The position numbers were made by a program, and so were the translations under genes. From NCBI GenBank assembly GCA_015501075.1, contig JADNYJ010000640.1, forward strand, positions 1 through 17,361: DNA of 17,361 nt. The letters are read 5' to 3'. The notes under the pieces are model-generated. The model made no database searches. It saw nothing but the letters and a program-made list of their open reading frames with translations, and was not told the DNA's origin. This document shows, in pieces, positions 16,538 to 17,361 of the stretch (positions within the stretch are counted from its first letter, which is position 1; each line of letters starts with the position of its first letter). Source of the DNA: Gymnopilus junonius (taxonomy: Eukaryota > Basidiomycota > Agaricomycetes > Agaricales > Galerinaceae).

Positions 16538-17361
16538 TCAACCGTTCATACCCTTCACTCTCCCCTTAAACTCTACACCCTCCAGCTGAAGCACCTTCAC
16601 GCCGTCCTCCACACCCTTCCTGTAACCCTCCACTAAAGCCTTTGCCTCAACGGCCGGAATATCCGCGGCCTTGGTTCCAACGGTGATATGCAGCCGCTGC
16701 CTGACCTCATGAGCCAACTTGCTCACAAAATCTGCTCCCTCCTGGTTCTGGCCATTAGCACTACCTTGAACGAGGACAAAGTCTTCCGCCGTGAGCGCCA
16801 TAACCCTGTCGTTACACAACACGGTTTTCAATTTGCCCTTGAATAGAGGAGGCGCGGGCGTCACTGCGTGCAGGGCTGCACAAGCGGTCCCATAGAGGCT
16901 TTTCAGTTTCCATTGAGTTCTTGTGCACAATTGTGACGTGTGGCCGTTTTGTCACCCTTCCACCCTCCTTGAGCTTCGCCCAGAGTTGGCGCATGCCCTC
17001 GTCCACGTCATCTTTTTGCATTCTCTCGTCCAAGAGTTCGATAAGGTCGACCTCAGGGAGCAGCCCAAAGTACCTCGCACCCGACGCTGAACGGCCACTT
17101 TGCCCTTTTTGGTTTCCTTCTTCTTCTCATCTGGTTTCTTCGTCTTCGGCTCATACCAGCCCACAGCCTCGATGCCCTCCTGAATCTTCTCCTCACTCGG
17201 CATTTCCAATTCAAGGGCCTTGGCAACGCCCTTGACAGCCCTCCTTACAGCCCTGCTCAAGGTCTTCCTCAACTTCCATCTCGATAATGTCATCCACTTC
17301 GGACGCGGTGAGCTCTTCCGTATTGTTGATGAACATCCAGATGACATCCTCATGAGATTTT
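16538..17361 (-). CDS. TRL1: tRNA ligase TRL1, C-terminal cyclic phosphodiesterase domain (5' end cut by window edge)
   Basis: Fungal Trl1 joins tRNA halves after intron removal and HAC1-type mRNA. Its C-terminal 2H domain opens the 2',3'-cyclic phosphate. Both H-x-T motifs are present: HVTIVH (16923-16940) and LHITVG (about 16679-16696). Other family blocks, from the N-terminal side, are HEDVIWMFINNTEELTASEV, AVRRAVKGVAKALELE, YFGLLPEVDLIELLDERM, PPLFKGKLK and EVRQRLHITVGT, ending GRVKGMNG before TGA at 16538. These blocks lie in different frames. Three single-base breaks are needed: one extra base at a C3 run (17251-17253), one missing at a C3 run (17080-17082), and one extra at AA (16882-16883), all + strand positions. 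TRL1 is essential in yeast, so these breaks are more likely sequence errors than decay. The ligase and kinase domains lie outside the window. It runs toward the long GRAM gene. Confidence 0.92.

Noticed and set aside
1..17361. tRNA, rRNA, CRISPR, LTR or DDE transposon
   Set aside because: No B-box-like GGTTCGANNCC, no spaced repeat array, no transposase or reverse transcriptase motifs on either strand.

Overview
The window looks like nuclear DNA of a filamentous basidiomycete (Agaricomycetes). Introns are short (about 50-130 nt, GT..AG, a few longer). There is a typical mushroom-type F-box protein with a Cys-rich head, a basidiomycete-style GRAM/VASt lipid-transfer gene family, and fungal USB1 and TRL1. 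I see no prokaryotic operon, CRISPR array, rRNA, tRNA or intact transposon.

Layout. 1-965 (-): USB1, the U6 snRNA 3'-end phosphodiesterase, with its 3' end outside the window. 1219-2805 (+): single-exon F-box protein. 2943-3190 (+): short unidentified coding-like relic. 3200-4440: gene-poor. 4813-5769 (+): unknown low-complexity protein with a 5'UTR intron. 6655-9013 (+) and 10430-15087 (+): tandem paralogues of a GRAM + VASt membrane protein, a family that moves sterol at ER contact sites. 15088-16111: no convincing gene. 16112-16532: two imperfect direct repeats. 16538-17361 (-): C-terminal cyclic-phosphodiesterase part of the tRNA ligase TRL1, with its 5' end outside the window.

The main story is the tandem pair. 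The downstream copy has the full architecture: a long Ser/Asn-rich N-terminus, GRAM, VASt, a membrane segment and a C-terminal tail. The upstream copy keeps intron positions, GRAM, VASt and the membrane segment. Compared with its sister it lacks about 1.5 kb of 5' coding sequence, a helix before the membrane segment, and the C-terminal tail. A piece of shared upstream DNA (6119-6242 matching 10060-10180) still precedes both copies, so the duplication carried promoter DNA and the upstream copy was then shortened internally.

The second story is sequence quality. Many single-base frame breaks, often at homopolymers, occur in the downstream GRAM gene, in the unknown gene, probably in USB1, and three times in about 400 bases of TRL1. 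TRL1 is essential in yeast and expected to be intact. I saw no base-substitution stop codons. The simplest reading is uncorrected indel errors in the assembly. Do not call the downstream GRAM gene a pseudogene until this is checked against reads.
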